Shown: positions 8,595 through 17,276 of the stretch, one piece after another | Numbering within the stretch: position 1 is the first letter of the stretch | Layout of the letters: the number at the start of each line of letters is the position of its first letter | From: Nonomuraea gerenzanensis | GTDB taxonomy: Bacteria > Actinomycetota > Actinomycetes > Streptosporangiales > Streptosporangiaceae | DNA: 64,000 nt | Direction of reading: 5' to 3' | Assembly: GCF_020215645.1 (NCBI RefSeq) | Contig: NZ_CP084058.1 | Location: 10,842,501 to 10,906,500, forward strand | The notes under the pieces: generated by a model | The model's input: the letters and a program-made list of their open reading frames with translations, nothing else | What the model was told of the DNA's origin: nothing | Database searches by the model: none | Made by a program: the position numbers and the translations under genes

Positions 8595-9359
8595 TCAGCG
8601 GTGCAGGTCCCGGATGCCGGCGAGCAGGGATGCCGCCAGCTCCGGTAGGGAAACCAGAATATCTGGTAGTGAGGGGTCGGCTTGGTTGTAGGTCAGCTCG
8701 GAGCCGTCGATGCGGCTCGCGTGCACCCCCGCCGCCAGCGCGACGGCCACGGGTGCCGCGGAGTCCCATTCGTACTGGCCGCCGGCGTGCACGTACGCCT
8801 CCACCTCGCCGGTCAGCACCGCCGAGATCTTCGCCCCGGCCGAGCCGATCGGCACGAGGTCGGCGCCGACCAGGTAGGCCAGCTTCTGCACGAACTCGGG
8901 CGGCCTGGTCCGGCTCACCGCGATGCGGAAGCGGCCCTTCTCGAAGGAGGGCGGCTTCGGCGGCTCGGCGGTCGTCAAAGTACGCCCCTGCGCCGGCAGG
9001 GCCACGGCCCCGGCGGTCAGCTTCCCGCGCTCCCACAACGCCACGTGCACGGCCCAGTCGGCCCGGCCCTCCTCGGAGAACTCCCTGGTGCCGTCGAGCG
9101 GATCGACGATCCACACCCGCTCGGCCGCCAGCCTCCTCGGGTCGAGGCGCTCCTCGCGGGTGGCCTCCTCCGACAGCACGCTGTCGCTGGGCCGCAACCG
9201 GGCCAGCGACTCCATGAGGTAGACGTGAGAGGACCTGTCGCCCTCGGCCCGCAGCGCGACCGGGTCGGCGTACCCCGTGCGCTCCCGGGTCCGCAGCAGC
9301 CTCTCGCCGGCCTCGGTCGCCAGGTCGGCGGCCAGGGCGTGGTCGTCGCGAATCGTCAT
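8595..9359 (-). CDS. cysQ: 3'(2'),5'-bisphosphate nucleotidase (PAP phosphatase)
   Basis: CysQ removes the 3'-phosphate from PAP, the by-product and inhibitor of PAPS-dependent sulfotransferases, and can also act on PAPS. It belongs to the inositol monophosphatase superfamily: the metal-binding motif WIVDPLDGTREF and the C-terminal YEWDSAAPVAVA are both present, with an acidic EEATREE in between. ATG 9359 gives 254 residues, the family norm, and shares one base with the upstream stop. Its place in a gene set with three sulfotransferases fits a PAP-recycling role. Confidence 0.9.
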   Translation of the reverse strand: MTIRDDHALAADLATEAGERLLRTRERTGYADPVALRAEGDRSSHVYLMESLARLRPSDSVLSEEATREERLDPRRLAAERVWIVDPLDGTREFSEEGRADWAVHVALWERGKLTAGAVALPAQGRTLTTAEPPKPPSFEKGRFRIAVSRTRPPEFVQKLAYLVGADLVPIGSAGAKISAVLTGEVEAYVHAGGQYEWDSAAPVAVALAAGVHASRIDGSELTYNQADPSLPDILVSLPELAASLLAGIRDLHR

Positions 9360-10816
9360 CAATATGCTCCTTGCCCGCGGGCGACGGCCGACCAAGTCTT
9401 CCACAGGATCTGGAGGTCCAGGGTGAGGGACCAGTTCTCCACGTAACGCAGGTCGAGGCGCACGGATTCCTCCCACGATAGGTCAGATCTGCCACTGACC
9501 TGCCACAGCCCGGTCAGCCCTGGGCGGACGAGGAGTCTTCTGCGCACGTCGTCACCGTAGCGTGCCACCTCCTCCGGCAGCGGCGGCCGGGGGCCGACCA
9601 GCGACATGTGGCCGCGTACGACGTTGATGAGCTGGGGCAGCTCGTCCAGCGAGTGGCGGCGCATCAGCACGCCGAGCGGGGTCACCCGCGGGTCGTTGCG
9701 GATCTTGAACAGCACGCCCTGCCTGTCGCTCACCAGTGTGATCTTCTGCTCCTCCGAGCCGCGCCGCATGGTGCGGAACTTCACGATCGTGAACACCCGG
9801 CCGTCCTTGCCCACCCTGGTCTGGCGGAACAGCGCGGGCCCCGGGCTGGTGGCGCGCACGGCCACCGCCAGGCCCGCCAGCAACGGCGACAGCAGCACCA
9901 GCAGGGCGGCGGCCACCAGCCGGTCGAAGACGTTCTTGATGAGCTGCCTGACCCCGGCCAGCTCCGGGTGCTCGACGTGCAGCAGCGGCATCCCGGCGAC
10001 CGGTCTGATGGTGGTGCGCGGGCCCGCCACGTCCATCAGCGCGGGGGCCACGACCAGCTCGGTCTGGGTGCGCTCCAGCCGCCAGGCCAGCCGCCGCAGC
10101 GCCTGCCCGTCCATCTCGGGGCAGGCCAGCACGGCCACCGTGTCGGCGTCGTAGTGCTCCACCGCGAGCGGCACGTCGCTGAGGTCGCCCGCGACGGGCA
10201 CCGCGTCCAGCCGCTCCCCGGCAGGGCCGCCGGGCAGGCAGGCGGCCACGACGTCCATGCCGTGGTGGCGCTCCGCGCGGAACAGGCGCACCAGCTCCGC
10301 GATCGAGGACGCGTGGCCGACGGCGACGACCTTGCGCATGCAGGCGCCCGCGGCTCTGCGGCGGTGCAGCGAGCGGCGCAGGAGGTGCCGGAAGATCAGG
10401 GTGAGCAGCGTGACGAGCGGCAGGGCGAGCACCACGTAGCCCCGGGCGACGTCGGTCTTGGTGACGTAGGAGCCGATGGCCGTGCCCGCCGTCAGCGCCA
10501 CCCCTGCCTGGACGACCCGGCGGAACTCCTCGGGGCCCGCGCCGAGCATGCGCGGTTCGTACGCGCGGCTGAGTGCCACCGCGCAGCACCACACCACCGG
10601 CAACGCCACGCTGACCAGCAGGTACGGCAGCACGTACGGGGTGAGCCCGCCGAACCGGACCGTGAACGCGGCCCCGGCGCCGAGCCAGGCCCCGCACAGG
10701 TCGCCCACCACGGCCCTGATCCGGTAGGAGCGGACCCAGGAGGGCGTGCGCGGTCCGCTTCCCCAAGTGACCCCTTGACCGGACCAGACAACGGTCAAGA
10801 GCTCATGACCGCGCAC
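9359..10816 (-). CDS. Undecaprenyl-phosphate sugar-1-phosphate transferase (priming glycosyltransferase)
   Basis: This enzyme starts glycan assembly by moving a sugar 1-phosphate onto undecaprenyl phosphate. The N-terminal half has several membrane helices and a CoA-binding-like Rossmann segment (VVAVGHASS). The C-terminal catalytic domain has the usual marks: KFRTM, HSLDELPQL, MSLVGPRPPLP, RPGLTGLWQVSGRS, and an RYVENWSLTLDLQIL end, as in WcaJ/WbaP-type proteins. I prefer GTG 10816 because GGAGG lies 6 bases upstream; GTG 10858 in the same frame adds 14 residues but has no clear ribosome site. It is the first gene of the minus-strand glycan and sulfate-activation chain. Confidence 0.92.
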   Translation of the reverse strand: MRGHELLTVVWSGQGVTWGSGPRTPSWVRSYRIRAVVGDLCGAWLGAGAAFTVRFGGLTPYVLPYLLVSVALPVVWCCAVALSRAYEPRMLGAGPEEFRRVVQAGVALTAGTAIGSYVTKTDVARGYVVLALPLVTLLTLIFRHLLRRSLHRRRAAGACMRKVVAVGHASSIAELVRLFRAERHHGMDVVAACLPGGPAGERLDAVPVAGDLSDVPLAVEHYDADTVAVLACPEMDGQALRRLAWRLERTQTELVVAPALMDVAGPRTTIRPVAGMPLLHVEHPELAGVRQLIKNVFDRLVAAALLVLLSPLLAGLAVAVRATSPGPALFRQTRVGKDGRVFTIVKFRTMRRGSEEQKITLVSDRQGVLFKIRNDPRVTPLGVLMRRHSLDELPQLINVVRGHMSLVGPRPPLPEEVARYGDDVRRRLLVRPGLTGLWQVSGRSDLSWEESVRLDLRYVENWSLTLDLQILWKTWSAVARGQGAY

Positions 10817-10873
10817 GCGCTGCCTCCAGGTGGGACGAACTCCTGAACGGACAGTCACAGATCGTAGCCGCGC

Positions 10874-10899
10874 GGACGCCGGTCAACCGGCGAACGTCC
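10874..10899 (-). terminator. Hairpin downstream of pth
   Basis: GGACG and CGTCC enclose a 7-bp stem CGCCGGT/ACCGGCG with a 2-base loop. It lies between the pth stop and the start of the priming transferase, so it probably ends the rplY-pth transcript. There is no U-tract, as is common in high-GC actinobacteria. Confidence 0.45.
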
Positions 10900-10910
10900 C
10901 TATGCGGGGA

Positions 10911-11495
10911 TCAGCGTGGAGGGCCGGATATGTGCAGATCAGCCCGGTGGAACTCGTTCTGAGTGGCTTCCAGGCCGCGGCTCATCAGCGACTCCACCAC
11001 GTCGGCCGCCCGGTCCACGAGGAAGGGCAGGTCCTTGCGCTCCATGGTGGCGAAGTCGCGCAGCACGAAGGAGGCCGGATCCATGCGGCCGGGCGGGCGC
11101 CCGATGCCGAAGCGGACCCGCAGGTAGTCGCGGGTGCCGAGGACCTTGGTGATGGACTTCAGGCCGTTGTGGCCGTTGTCGCCGCCGCCCAGCTTGGCGC
11201 GCAGCGCGCCGTAGGGCACGTCCAGCTCGTCGTGCACGACGATCAGCCGCTCCGGGCCGATCTTGTAGAAGTCGCAGAGCGCCTTGACGGGCCCGCCGGA
11301 GAGGTTCATGTACGTCAGGGGCTTGGCCAGGACGGCGGCACTCGTCTCGCACACCTCGGCCCGGCTCTTGTGCGCCTTGAACCGCCCGCTCACCCTGGCG
11401 GCCAGCTCGTCGAGCACCATGAAGCCCGCGTTGTGCCGGTTGCCCGCGTATTCAGGCCCCGGATTGCCCAGTCCGGCGATCAGCCAGCGATCCAT
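10911..11495 (-). CDS. pth: Peptidyl-tRNA hydrolase
   Basis: Pth cleaves peptidyl-tRNA dropped by ribosomes and so recycles tRNA. The catalytic His21 lies in NRHNAGF, and Asn11 in GLGNPG; the other active-site motifs are YMNLSG, VHDELD and GHNGLKS. The protein has 194 residues, standard for the bacterial family. It follows rplY on the same strand, the widely conserved rplY-pth order. Confidence 0.97.
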   Translation of the reverse strand: MDRWLIAGLGNPGPEYAGNRHNAGFMVLDELAARVSGRFKAHKSRAEVCETSAAVLAKPLTYMNLSGGPVKALCDFYKIGPERLIVVHDELDVPYGALRAKLGGGDNGHNGLKSITKVLGTRDYLRVRFGIGRPPGRMDPASFVLRDFATMERKDLPFLVDRAADVVESLMSRGLEATQNEFHRADLHISGPPR

Positions 11496-11512
11496 GAGAT
11501 CCCCTTACAGCG

Positions 11513-11545
11513 GAACGGGACGGCTCGAGTCCGGCCGCCCCGTTC
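11513..11545 (-). terminator. Hairpin downstream of rplY
   Basis: Arms gaacgggacgg and ccgccccgttc (10 of 11 pairs) form a strong stem in the 68-bp gap between rplY and pth. No T-run follows. It may cause partial termination or protect the rplY message. Confidence 0.5.
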
Positions 11546-11563
11546 ACGAGTGAACCCCGTCGC

Positions 11564-12196
11564 CTACTCGGCGGCGGGAGCCTCCGCGCTCTCACCCTCG
11601 GCGGCGGCCTCGGCGGTCTCGCCCTCGGCGGCCTCGGCCTCGGTCTCCTCGGCGGCCTCGGTCGGCTTGTTGATGACCTGCAGGATGACGGTCTCGGCGT
11701 CGGCGACCAGGGTGGCGCCCTTCGGCAGCTTGAGGTCGGCCGCGGTGATCACGGTGCCGATCTCCAGGCCCTCGACGTCGACCTCGACACCGGTCGGGAT
11801 GTGGGTGGCCTCGGCCTCCACGGCGACGGAGACGAGCTGCTGGTCGAGCAGGCCCTCGGAGTTGACGTCGCCGACCGTGGTGACCGGGATCTCGACCGTG
11901 ACCTTCTCGCCGCGCTTGACCAGGAGCAGGTCGACGTGCTCGACGAAGCCCTTGATCGGGTCACGCTGCACGCCCTTGGGCAGGGCGAGCTCGTCGACGC
12001 CGTCACCCTTGAGGTGGATCAGCACGTTGGGGGTGCGCAGCGCGAGCAGCACCTCGTGGCCCGGCAGGGTCAGGTGCTTGGGGTCGATGCCGTGACCGTA
12101 GAGGACGGCGGGCACCTTGTCGGCGCGGCGGATCTTGCGAGCGGCGCCCTTGCCGAACGTGGTGCGGGGCTCGGCTGCGATACGTACTTCGGACAC
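11564..12196 (-). CDS. rplY: 50S ribosomal protein L25/general stress protein Ctc
   Basis: L25 binds 5S rRNA. This is the long Ctc form (210 residues): an N-terminal L25 beta-barrel, including FGKGAARKIRRADKVPAVLYG, a TL5-like C-terminal domain ending near residue 180, and an acidic, low-complexity tail rich in EAAEGE repeats. GTG 12196 is preceded by AGGAG at 5 bases. It lies downstream of prs, as in other actinobacteria. Confidence 0.95.
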   Translation of the reverse strand: MSEVRIAAEPRTTFGKGAARKIRRADKVPAVLYGHGIDPKHLTLPGHEVLLALRTPNVLIHLKGDGVDELALPKGVQRDPIKGFVEHVDLLLVKRGEKVTVEIPVTTVGDVNSEGLLDQQLVSVAVEAEATHIPTGVEVDVEGLEIGTVITAADLKLPKGATLVADAETVILQVINKPTEAAEETEAEAAEGETAEAAAEGESAEAPAAE

Positions 12197-12354
12197 GACA
12201 TCTCCTAGGGATGCGGTAGGCGGATCTTCGCGCGCTCACCCTCACCCGCCCTAGCGGAAGGCGTTACGAGCGCAACCGGAACAGTCTATCGGCTCAGCGG
12301 CCTGCGGCCGACAAGCCAGAGCACCGCGCCTGACCGTTCACTCGCTGCGCTCGC

Positions 12355-13332
12355 TCACGTGTCGCCCTCGAACAAGCTCGTGACGGAGCCGTCCTGGAAG
12401 ACCTCCGTGATCGCGCGGGCGATGAGCGGCGCGATCGACAGCACGGTGAGCTTGTCGAACCTGGCGGCCTGCGACAGCGGCAGCGTGTTGGTGACGATGA
12501 CCTCGGAGATGCGGGAGTTCTTGAGGCGGTCGACGGCGGGGTCGGAGAAGACCGCGTGGGTGGCGGCCACGATGACGTTGGTGGCGCCCTGCTCGTAGAG
12601 GGCGTCGGAGGCCTTGCAGATCGTGCCCGCGGTGTCGATCATGTCGTCGATCAGCACGCAGGTGCGCCCCCGCACCGTGCCGACGACCTCGCTGACCTTC
12701 ACCGAGTTGGCCACATCGAGGTCGCGGCGCTTGTGGATGAACGCCAGCGGCGTGCCGAGCGTGTCGGCCCAGCGCTCCGACAGCCGCACGCGGCCGGTGT
12801 CGGGCGAGACGACCGTGGTGTTCTCCAGGTCGAGCTTGTTCTTGAGGTAGCTCTCCAGGACCGGCATGGCGAACAGGTGGTCCACCGGGCCGTCGAAGAA
12901 GCCCTGGATCTGCGAGGTGTGCAGGTCGATCGACATCAGCCGGTCGGCGCCCGCGGTCTTGAACATGTCGGCGATCAGCCTGGCGGTGATGGGCTCGCGG
13001 CCGCGGCCCTTCTTGTCCTGGCGGGCGTAGCCGTAGAACGGCATGACCACGGTGATGCGCTTGGCGGAGGCCCGCTTCAGCGCGTCGACCATGATGAGCT
13101 GTTCCATGATCCACTTGTTGATGGGCCCGGTGTGGCTCTGGATGACGAAGGCGTCGCAGCCGCGCACGGACTCCAGGTAGCGGGCGTAGATCTCGCCGTT
13201 GGCGAAGTCGATGAGTTTGGTGGGGGTGAGGGAGACGCCGACGTGCTCGGCGACCTCCGCGGCCAGCTCCGGGTGGGCTCGCCCGGAGAAGAGCATGAGG
13301 TTCTTCTCTCCGGGCTGCTTGATGCTGGTCAC
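12355..13332 (-). CDS. prs: Ribose-phosphate pyrophosphokinase
   Basis: Makes PRPP from ribose 5-phosphate and ATP for nucleotide, histidine and tryptophan synthesis and for decaprenyl-phosphoarabinose. Class I PRS features are present: the N-terminal half with FANGEIYAR, the PRPP-binding loop VLIDDMIDTAGT, and MPFYGYARQDKK near residue 100. From GTG 13332 the protein is 325 residues. The start overlaps the glmU stop (GTGA), with GGAG 8 bases upstream, so prs is coupled to glmU. Confidence 0.96.
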   Translation of the reverse strand: MTSIKQPGEKNLMLFSGRAHPELAAEVAEHVGVSLTPTKLIDFANGEIYARYLESVRGCDAFVIQSHTGPINKWIMEQLIMVDALKRASAKRITVVMPFYGYARQDKKGRGREPITARLIADMFKTAGADRLMSIDLHTSQIQGFFDGPVDHLFAMPVLESYLKNKLDLENTTVVSPDTGRVRLSERWADTLGTPLAFIHKRRDLDVANSVKVSEVVGTVRGRTCVLIDDMIDTAGTICKASDALYEQGATNVIVAATHAVFSDPAVDRLKNSRISEVIVTNTLPLSQAARFDKLTVLSIAPLIARAITEVFQDGSVTSLFEGDT

Positions 13333-14777
13333 TGTTCGTTCTCCTGCTCTTGTTCGGCCAGCGCCCGTTCGGCGGCGGCGGCCGACTTCGTGCCCGCGCG
13401 CCTGCGCAGAACCCATTTTTCGATGTTGCGCTGTCGCGCTCGAGCCACACCCATCGCACCCGGCGGAACGTCGCCGGTGATGGTCGAGCCCGCCGCCGTG
13501 TAGGCGCCGTCGCCGACCGTCAGCGGGGCCACGAGCATGGTGTCGCAGCCCACGAACGCGCCGTCGCGCACGGTGGTGTGGTGTTTGTTGACCCCGTCGT
13601 AGTTGACGAAGACGGTGGAGGCGCCGATGTTGACGTCGTCGCCGATGGTGGCGTCGCCGGCGTAGGTCAGGTGCGGCACCTTGGAGCGCTCGCCGACCTT
13701 GGTGTTCTTCATCTCGACGAACGTGCCGGCCTTGGACTTGCGGCCGAGCACGGTGCCGGGACGCAGGTAGGCGTACGGGCCGACGCTGGCCTCCGGGCCG
13801 ATCTCGGCGGAGTCGGCGACGGTGTTGCGGACCACCGCGCCCTCGCCCACGAGGGTGTCGGTCAGCGTGGTGGCGGGGCCGACCTCGGCGCCGGAGCCGA
13901 TGGCGGTGGCGCCGTGCAGCTGGGTGCCGGGGTGGACGACGGCGTCGGCGCCGATGCGCACGTCCACGTCGACCCAGGTGGTGGCCGGGTCGACGACGGT
14001 GACCCCGGCGCGCATGTGCTGCTCCAGCAGGCGCAGGTTGAGCACCTTGCGGGCGGCGGCGAGCTGCACGCGGTCGTTGACGCCCTCGACCTCGACGTAG
14101 TCGCCGGCGACGCAGGCGCCGACCCGGTGGCCGTCGCGGCGCAGGATGGCCAGGACGTCGGTGAGGTACTCCTCGCCCTGGGCGTTGTCGGTGGACACGC
14201 GCTTGACGGCGTCGGCCAGGAGCAGGCCGTCGAAGGCGTAGATGCCGGAGTTCATCTCCTTGACGGCGCGCTGCTCGGGGCTGGCGTCCTTCTCCTCGAC
14301 GATCTCCAGCACGGCGCCGGCCTCGTCGCGGATGATCCGGCCGTACCCGGTCGGGTCGGGCACCTCGGCCGTGAGCACGGTGACGGCGTTGCCCTCGGTC
14401 GCGTGCCGTTCGAGCAGGCCGGTGAGGGTCTGGGTGCGCAGGAGCGGCACGTCGCCGTAGGTGACCAGGACGGTGCCGGAGATCGTGCCGACCTCCTCCA
14501 GCACGGTGCGCACGGCGTGACCGGTGCCGCGCTGCTCCCGCTGGACGACGGCGCGCGCGTCGGGGCTGGTGCCGGCCAGGTGGCCGCCGACCCGCTCCAG
14601 CGCGTGGCCGATGACGACGATGAGCTGCTCGGGACCGAGGTCGCGGGCGGCGGCGAGCATGTGGTCGACCAGCGCGCGGCCGCACACCTCATGCAGGACT
14701 TTCGGGGTCTGGCTCTTCATCCGGGTGCCCTCGCCGGCGGCGAGGACGATCACGGCTGCCGGGCGCGGCACACTCAC
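13329..14777 (-). CDS. glmU: Bifunctional UDP-GlcNAc pyrophosphorylase/glucosamine-1-phosphate acetyltransferase
   Basis: GlmU makes UDP-GlcNAc for peptidoglycan and other glycans. The N-terminal uridyltransferase has LAAGEGTRMKS at residues 12-22 and the KVLHEVCGR loop. From about residue 255 a left-handed beta-helix of hexapeptide repeats forms the acetyltransferase, ending with the conserved segment VFVNYDGVNKHHT. Length is 482 residues. The start GTG 14777 has GGGAG about 9 bases upstream. It is followed by prs in one operon; a tRNA-Gln gene lies upstream on the same strand. Confidence 0.97.
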   Translation of the reverse strand: MSVPRPAAVIVLAAGEGTRMKSQTPKVLHEVCGRALVDHMLAAARDLGPEQLIVVIGHALERVGGHLAGTSPDARAVVQREQRGTGHAVRTVLEEVGTISGTVLVTYGDVPLLRTQTLTGLLERHATEGNAVTVLTAEVPDPTGYGRIIRDEAGAVLEIVEEKDASPEQRAVKEMNSGIYAFDGLLLADAVKRVSTDNAQGEEYLTDVLAILRRDGHRVGACVAGDYVEVEGVNDRVQLAAARKVLNLRLLEQHMRAGVTVVDPATTWVDVDVRIGADAVVHPGTQLHGATAIGSGAEVGPATTLTDTLVGEGAVVRNTVADSAEIGPEASVGPYAYLRPGTVLGRKSKAGTFVEMKNTKVGERSKVPHLTYAGDATIGDDVNIGASTVFVNYDGVNKHHTTVRDGAFVGCDTMLVAPLTVGDGAYTAAGSTITGDVPPGAMGVARARQRNIEKWVLRRRAGTKSAAAAERALAEQEQENEQ

Positions 14778-14924
14778 GGGCTGAGGCTCCCTGTGACTGG
14801 ACGGATCGGGCTTCGGTACGTCAGCTACTCAGGGCGTTCGGTACGTCAACCGCACCGCTACCCTCCCGACACCGTGAGGATACCTGGCCTCCCCCAGAAC
14901 ATTCGCTGGGGGCAGCCTTCAAGG

Positions 14925-14996
14925 CTCCCGGAAGAGGACTCGAACCCCTACAAAGTGGACCAAAACCACTTGTCCTGCCGATTAGACGATCCGGGA
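14925..14996 (-). tRNA. tRNA-Gln (anticodon TTG)
   Basis: The minus strand folds into a 72-base cloverleaf. The acceptor stem is TCCCGGA/TCCGGGA with discriminator G. The anticodon arm AGTGG-TTTTGGT-CCACT puts TTG at positions 34-36, and the T arm reads AGGGG-TTCGAGT-CCTCT with one G-U pair. CCA is not encoded. It is upstream of glmU, a position also seen in other actinobacteria. Confidence 0.95.
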
Positions 14997-15192
14997 CAGA
15001 TCGGACAGGTGATGTCCGACACCCCTCCTACGATACCGACCCCGAACCCGCACGCGCGCCCGATTACCTCTCATGCATGTCACGCTCGCGCGTGGGTAAC
15101 AGACCGGCCGAAAAGACGCAAGACACGAATCCCACTCACCTTGGCCCGGCTCGCATCACCTTCTGACCATTCCCGCCTTAGGTCTTCCTTAC

Positions 15193-15222
15193 TTACGCTG
15201 GCGTAGGTTACGGTTGCGTAGC
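15193..15222 (+). promoter_or_regulatory. Two adjacent 15-bp operator-like repeats upstream of the desaturase
   Basis: Two direct repeats lie end to end, ttacgctggcgtagg and ttacggttgcgtagc (12 of 15 identical). Each has dyad symmetry around TACGC/GCGTA. They are about 40 bp before the desaturase start and are likely targets of the TetR regulator downstream. The rest of the gap from tRNA-Gln to the desaturase (14997-15261) holds no convincing gene. Confidence 0.5.
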
Positions 15223-15261
15223 CCGGACATTCAATCTCATACATGCCCTTGGAGGATGCCG

Positions 15262-16200
15262 ATGACCGTTGTCGCCGAGCGCTCTGCACCTGCCCCCAAG
15301 CCCGAGTTCGAAGCCGAACCGAAGTCAAAGTCCGAACTGATCACCTTCGGCCTGGTCGTCGGGCTGCCCCTGGTCGCGATCGCGGCCGCCGTGCCGTTCG
15401 CGTGGGGATGGGGTCTCGGCTGGACGGACATCGCCATCGCCTTCGTCTTCTACGTCGTCTCCGGCCTGGGCGTCACCGTCGGCCTGCACCGCTACTTCAC
15501 GCACGGCTCCTTCAAGGCCAAGCGGCCGCTGAAGATCGCGATGGGCATCGCCGGCAGCCTGTCCCTGGAGATGTCGGTGCTCGACTGGGTCGCCACGCAC
15601 CGCAAGCACCACAAGTTCTCCGACAAGGAGGGCGACCCGCACTCGCCGTGGCGCTTCGGCCCCGGCTTCAAGAACATGGCCAAGGGCCTGCTCTACGCGC
15701 ACATGGGCTGGCTGTTCGAGAGCGAGCGGACCAACCGGGAGAAGTACGCCCCCGACCTGTGCAAGGACGAGGACGTGCTGAAGCTGCACAAGTGGTTCGG
15801 CGCGCTCGCCCTCACCTCGATCCTGCTGCCCGGCGTGCTGGGCGGGCTGCTGACCTGGTCCTGGCAGGGCGCGCTGACCGCGCTGTTCTGGGGCTCGCTG
15901 GTCCGCATCGGCCTGCTGCACCACGTGACCTGGTCGATCAACTCGATCTGCCACGTCTTCGGCGAGGAGGACTTCCAGGTCCGCGACAAGTCCCGCAACG
16001 TGTGGTGGCTGGCCATCCCGTCCTTCGGCGAGTCGTGGCACAACCTGCACCACTCCGACCCCACCTGCGCCCGGCACGGCGCCCTCAAGGGGCAGATCGA
16101 CCTCAGCGCCGGCCTGATCCGCATCTTCGAGCGGCTCGGCTGGGTGTCCGACGTGCGCTGGCCCACGCCCGAGCGGCTGGCGGCCAAGCGCATTGCCTAG
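15262..16200 (+). CDS. Acyl-CoA (delta-9-type) fatty acid desaturase
   Basis: A membrane di-iron desaturase that puts a double bond into saturated acyl chains. All three histidine boxes are present: HRYFTHGSF, HRKHHKF and HNLHHSD, between two pairs of hydrophobic helices. Length is 312 residues from ATG 15262, which has GGAGG 6 bases upstream. A TetR-family gene follows in the same direction, and two operator-like repeats lie in the promoter region, so membrane-lipid feedback control is likely. Confidence 0.93.
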   Translation: MTVVAERSAPAPKPEFEAEPKSKSELITFGLVVGLPLVAIAAAVPFAWGWGLGWTDIAIAFVFYVVSGLGVTVGLHRYFTHGSFKAKRPLKIAMGIAGSLSLEMSVLDWVATHRKHHKFSDKEGDPHSPWRFGPGFKNMAKGLLYAHMGWLFESERTNREKYAPDLCKDEDVLKLHKWFGALALTSILLPGVLGGLLTWSWQGALTALFWGSLVRIGLLHHVTWSINSICHVFGEEDFQVRDKSRNVWWLAIPSFGESWHNLHHSDPTCARHGALKGQIDLSAGLIRIFERLGWVSDVRWPTPERLAAKRIA

Positions 16201-16231
16201 CGTCGATCAGGCGGTGAGCGGTCGTGCGAGC

Positions 16232-17158
16232 ATGACCGTCATTATGGAAACCGTGACCGAACCCCGATCTCGCAGGCGCATGTCCGGTAGCGAGCGAAGA
16301 GAGCAGCTGATCCAGATCAGCCGCACCCTCTTCGCGGAGAAGGGGTTCGACGGGACCTCTATCGAAGAGATCGCAGCGACCGCACAGGTGTCGAAGCCCG
16401 TGGTGTACGAGCATTTCGGCGGCAAGGAGGGCGTCTACGCGGTCGTCGTCGACCGCGAGATGCAGAAGCTGCTCGGCATGATCACCGAAGCTCTCTCCGC
16501 CGCTCATTCCCTGGTCAAGCTGGAGCGGGCCGCGCTGGCCCTGCTCCGCTACATCGAGGAGAGCAGCGAGGGCTTCCGCATCCTCGTGCGCGACTCCCAC
16601 GCCGCCTCGGGCACCGGCACCTTCGCCAGCCTGATCAGCGAGATCGCCAGCCAGGTCGAGGACGTGCTGGCCGACGAGTTCGCGGCCCGCGGCTACGACC
16701 CCAAGCTGGCCCCGATGTACGCCCAGATGCTGGTCGGCATGGTCGCCCTGACCGGCCAGTGGTGGCTGGACGTGCGCAAGCCGGGCCGCGAGGAGGTCGC
16801 CGCCCACCTGGTCAACCTGGCCTGGAACGGCCTGACCGGGCTCAACCCCAACCCGACGATCACGGCCACGAGCCGGGCCCACACGCCCGCGGTCAAGCCG
16901 CCGCAGCCGCGCCCCGCAAGCGAGAAGGAGCTGCGCGAGCTGGAGAAGGCCCGCGAGAAGGAGCTCAAGGAGGCGGAGAAGGTCCGCCAACGGGAGCTCA
17001 AGGAGGCCGAGAAGGCGCGCGTACGCGAGCTGAAGGAGCGCGAACGCCTGCTGAAGGAGGCGGAGAAGGCCCGCGAGCGCGAGGAGAAGATCCGCCAGCG
17101 CGAGGCCAGGCTCGCCGAGCGGGCCGCCCGTCTCGAACAGGTAGATCATCCTGAGTGA
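16232..17158 (+). CDS. TetR-family regulator with a long charged C-terminal helix
   Basis: Residues about 15-65 form the TetR helix-turn-helix (TLFAEKGFDGTSIEEIAATA then VSKPVVYEHFGGKEGVY). A ligand domain of usual size runs to about residue 205. A Pro-rich linker then leads to about 85 residues that are almost only Glu, Lys, Arg, Ala and Leu, in repeats like KELKEAEKVRQRELKEAEK, predicted as one long alpha-helix or coiled coil. At 308 residues it is about 100 longer than a typical TetR. Its place after the desaturase suggests that it senses acyl-CoA; this is inference. ATG 16244 is an alternative start. Confidence 0.88.
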   Translation: MTVIMETVTEPRSRRRMSGSERREQLIQISRTLFAEKGFDGTSIEEIAATAQVSKPVVYEHFGGKEGVYAVVVDREMQKLLGMITEALSAAHSLVKLERAALALLRYIEESSEGFRILVRDSHAASGTGTFASLISEIASQVEDVLADEFAARGYDPKLAPMYAQMLVGMVALTGQWWLDVRKPGREEVAAHLVNLAWNGLTGLNPNPTITATSRAHTPAVKPPQPRPASEKELRELEKAREKELKEAEKVRQRELKEAEKARVRELKERERLLKEAEKAREREEKIRQREARLAERAARLEQVDHPE

Positions 17159-17236
17159 CTCTTGAACGAGATGGGCGCGTGGAGTGACGATTGGGTGGAG
17201 CTGGGCTGACCATCACAGGTGAGCCGTTGCGGCTAC

Positions 17237-17258
17237 GTTAACGTTCTGTTCAATCAAA
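17237..17258 (+). promoter_or_regulatory. Possible Pho-box direct repeats upstream of ppk1
   Basis: Two 11-bp units start GTTAACG and GTTCAAT, 19 bases before the ppk1 start codon. PhoP sites of Streptomyces are made of 11-bp direct repeats of a GTTCACC type. The match is partial, so this is a weak call. Confidence 0.35.
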
Positions 17259-17276
17259 CGGGGCAATATACGCCAT

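Noticed and set aside
15080..15328. 82-codon minus-strand ORF across the desaturase promoter
   Set aside because: Lower coding quality, covers the operator repeats and the desaturase ribosome site, and has no recognisable domain.
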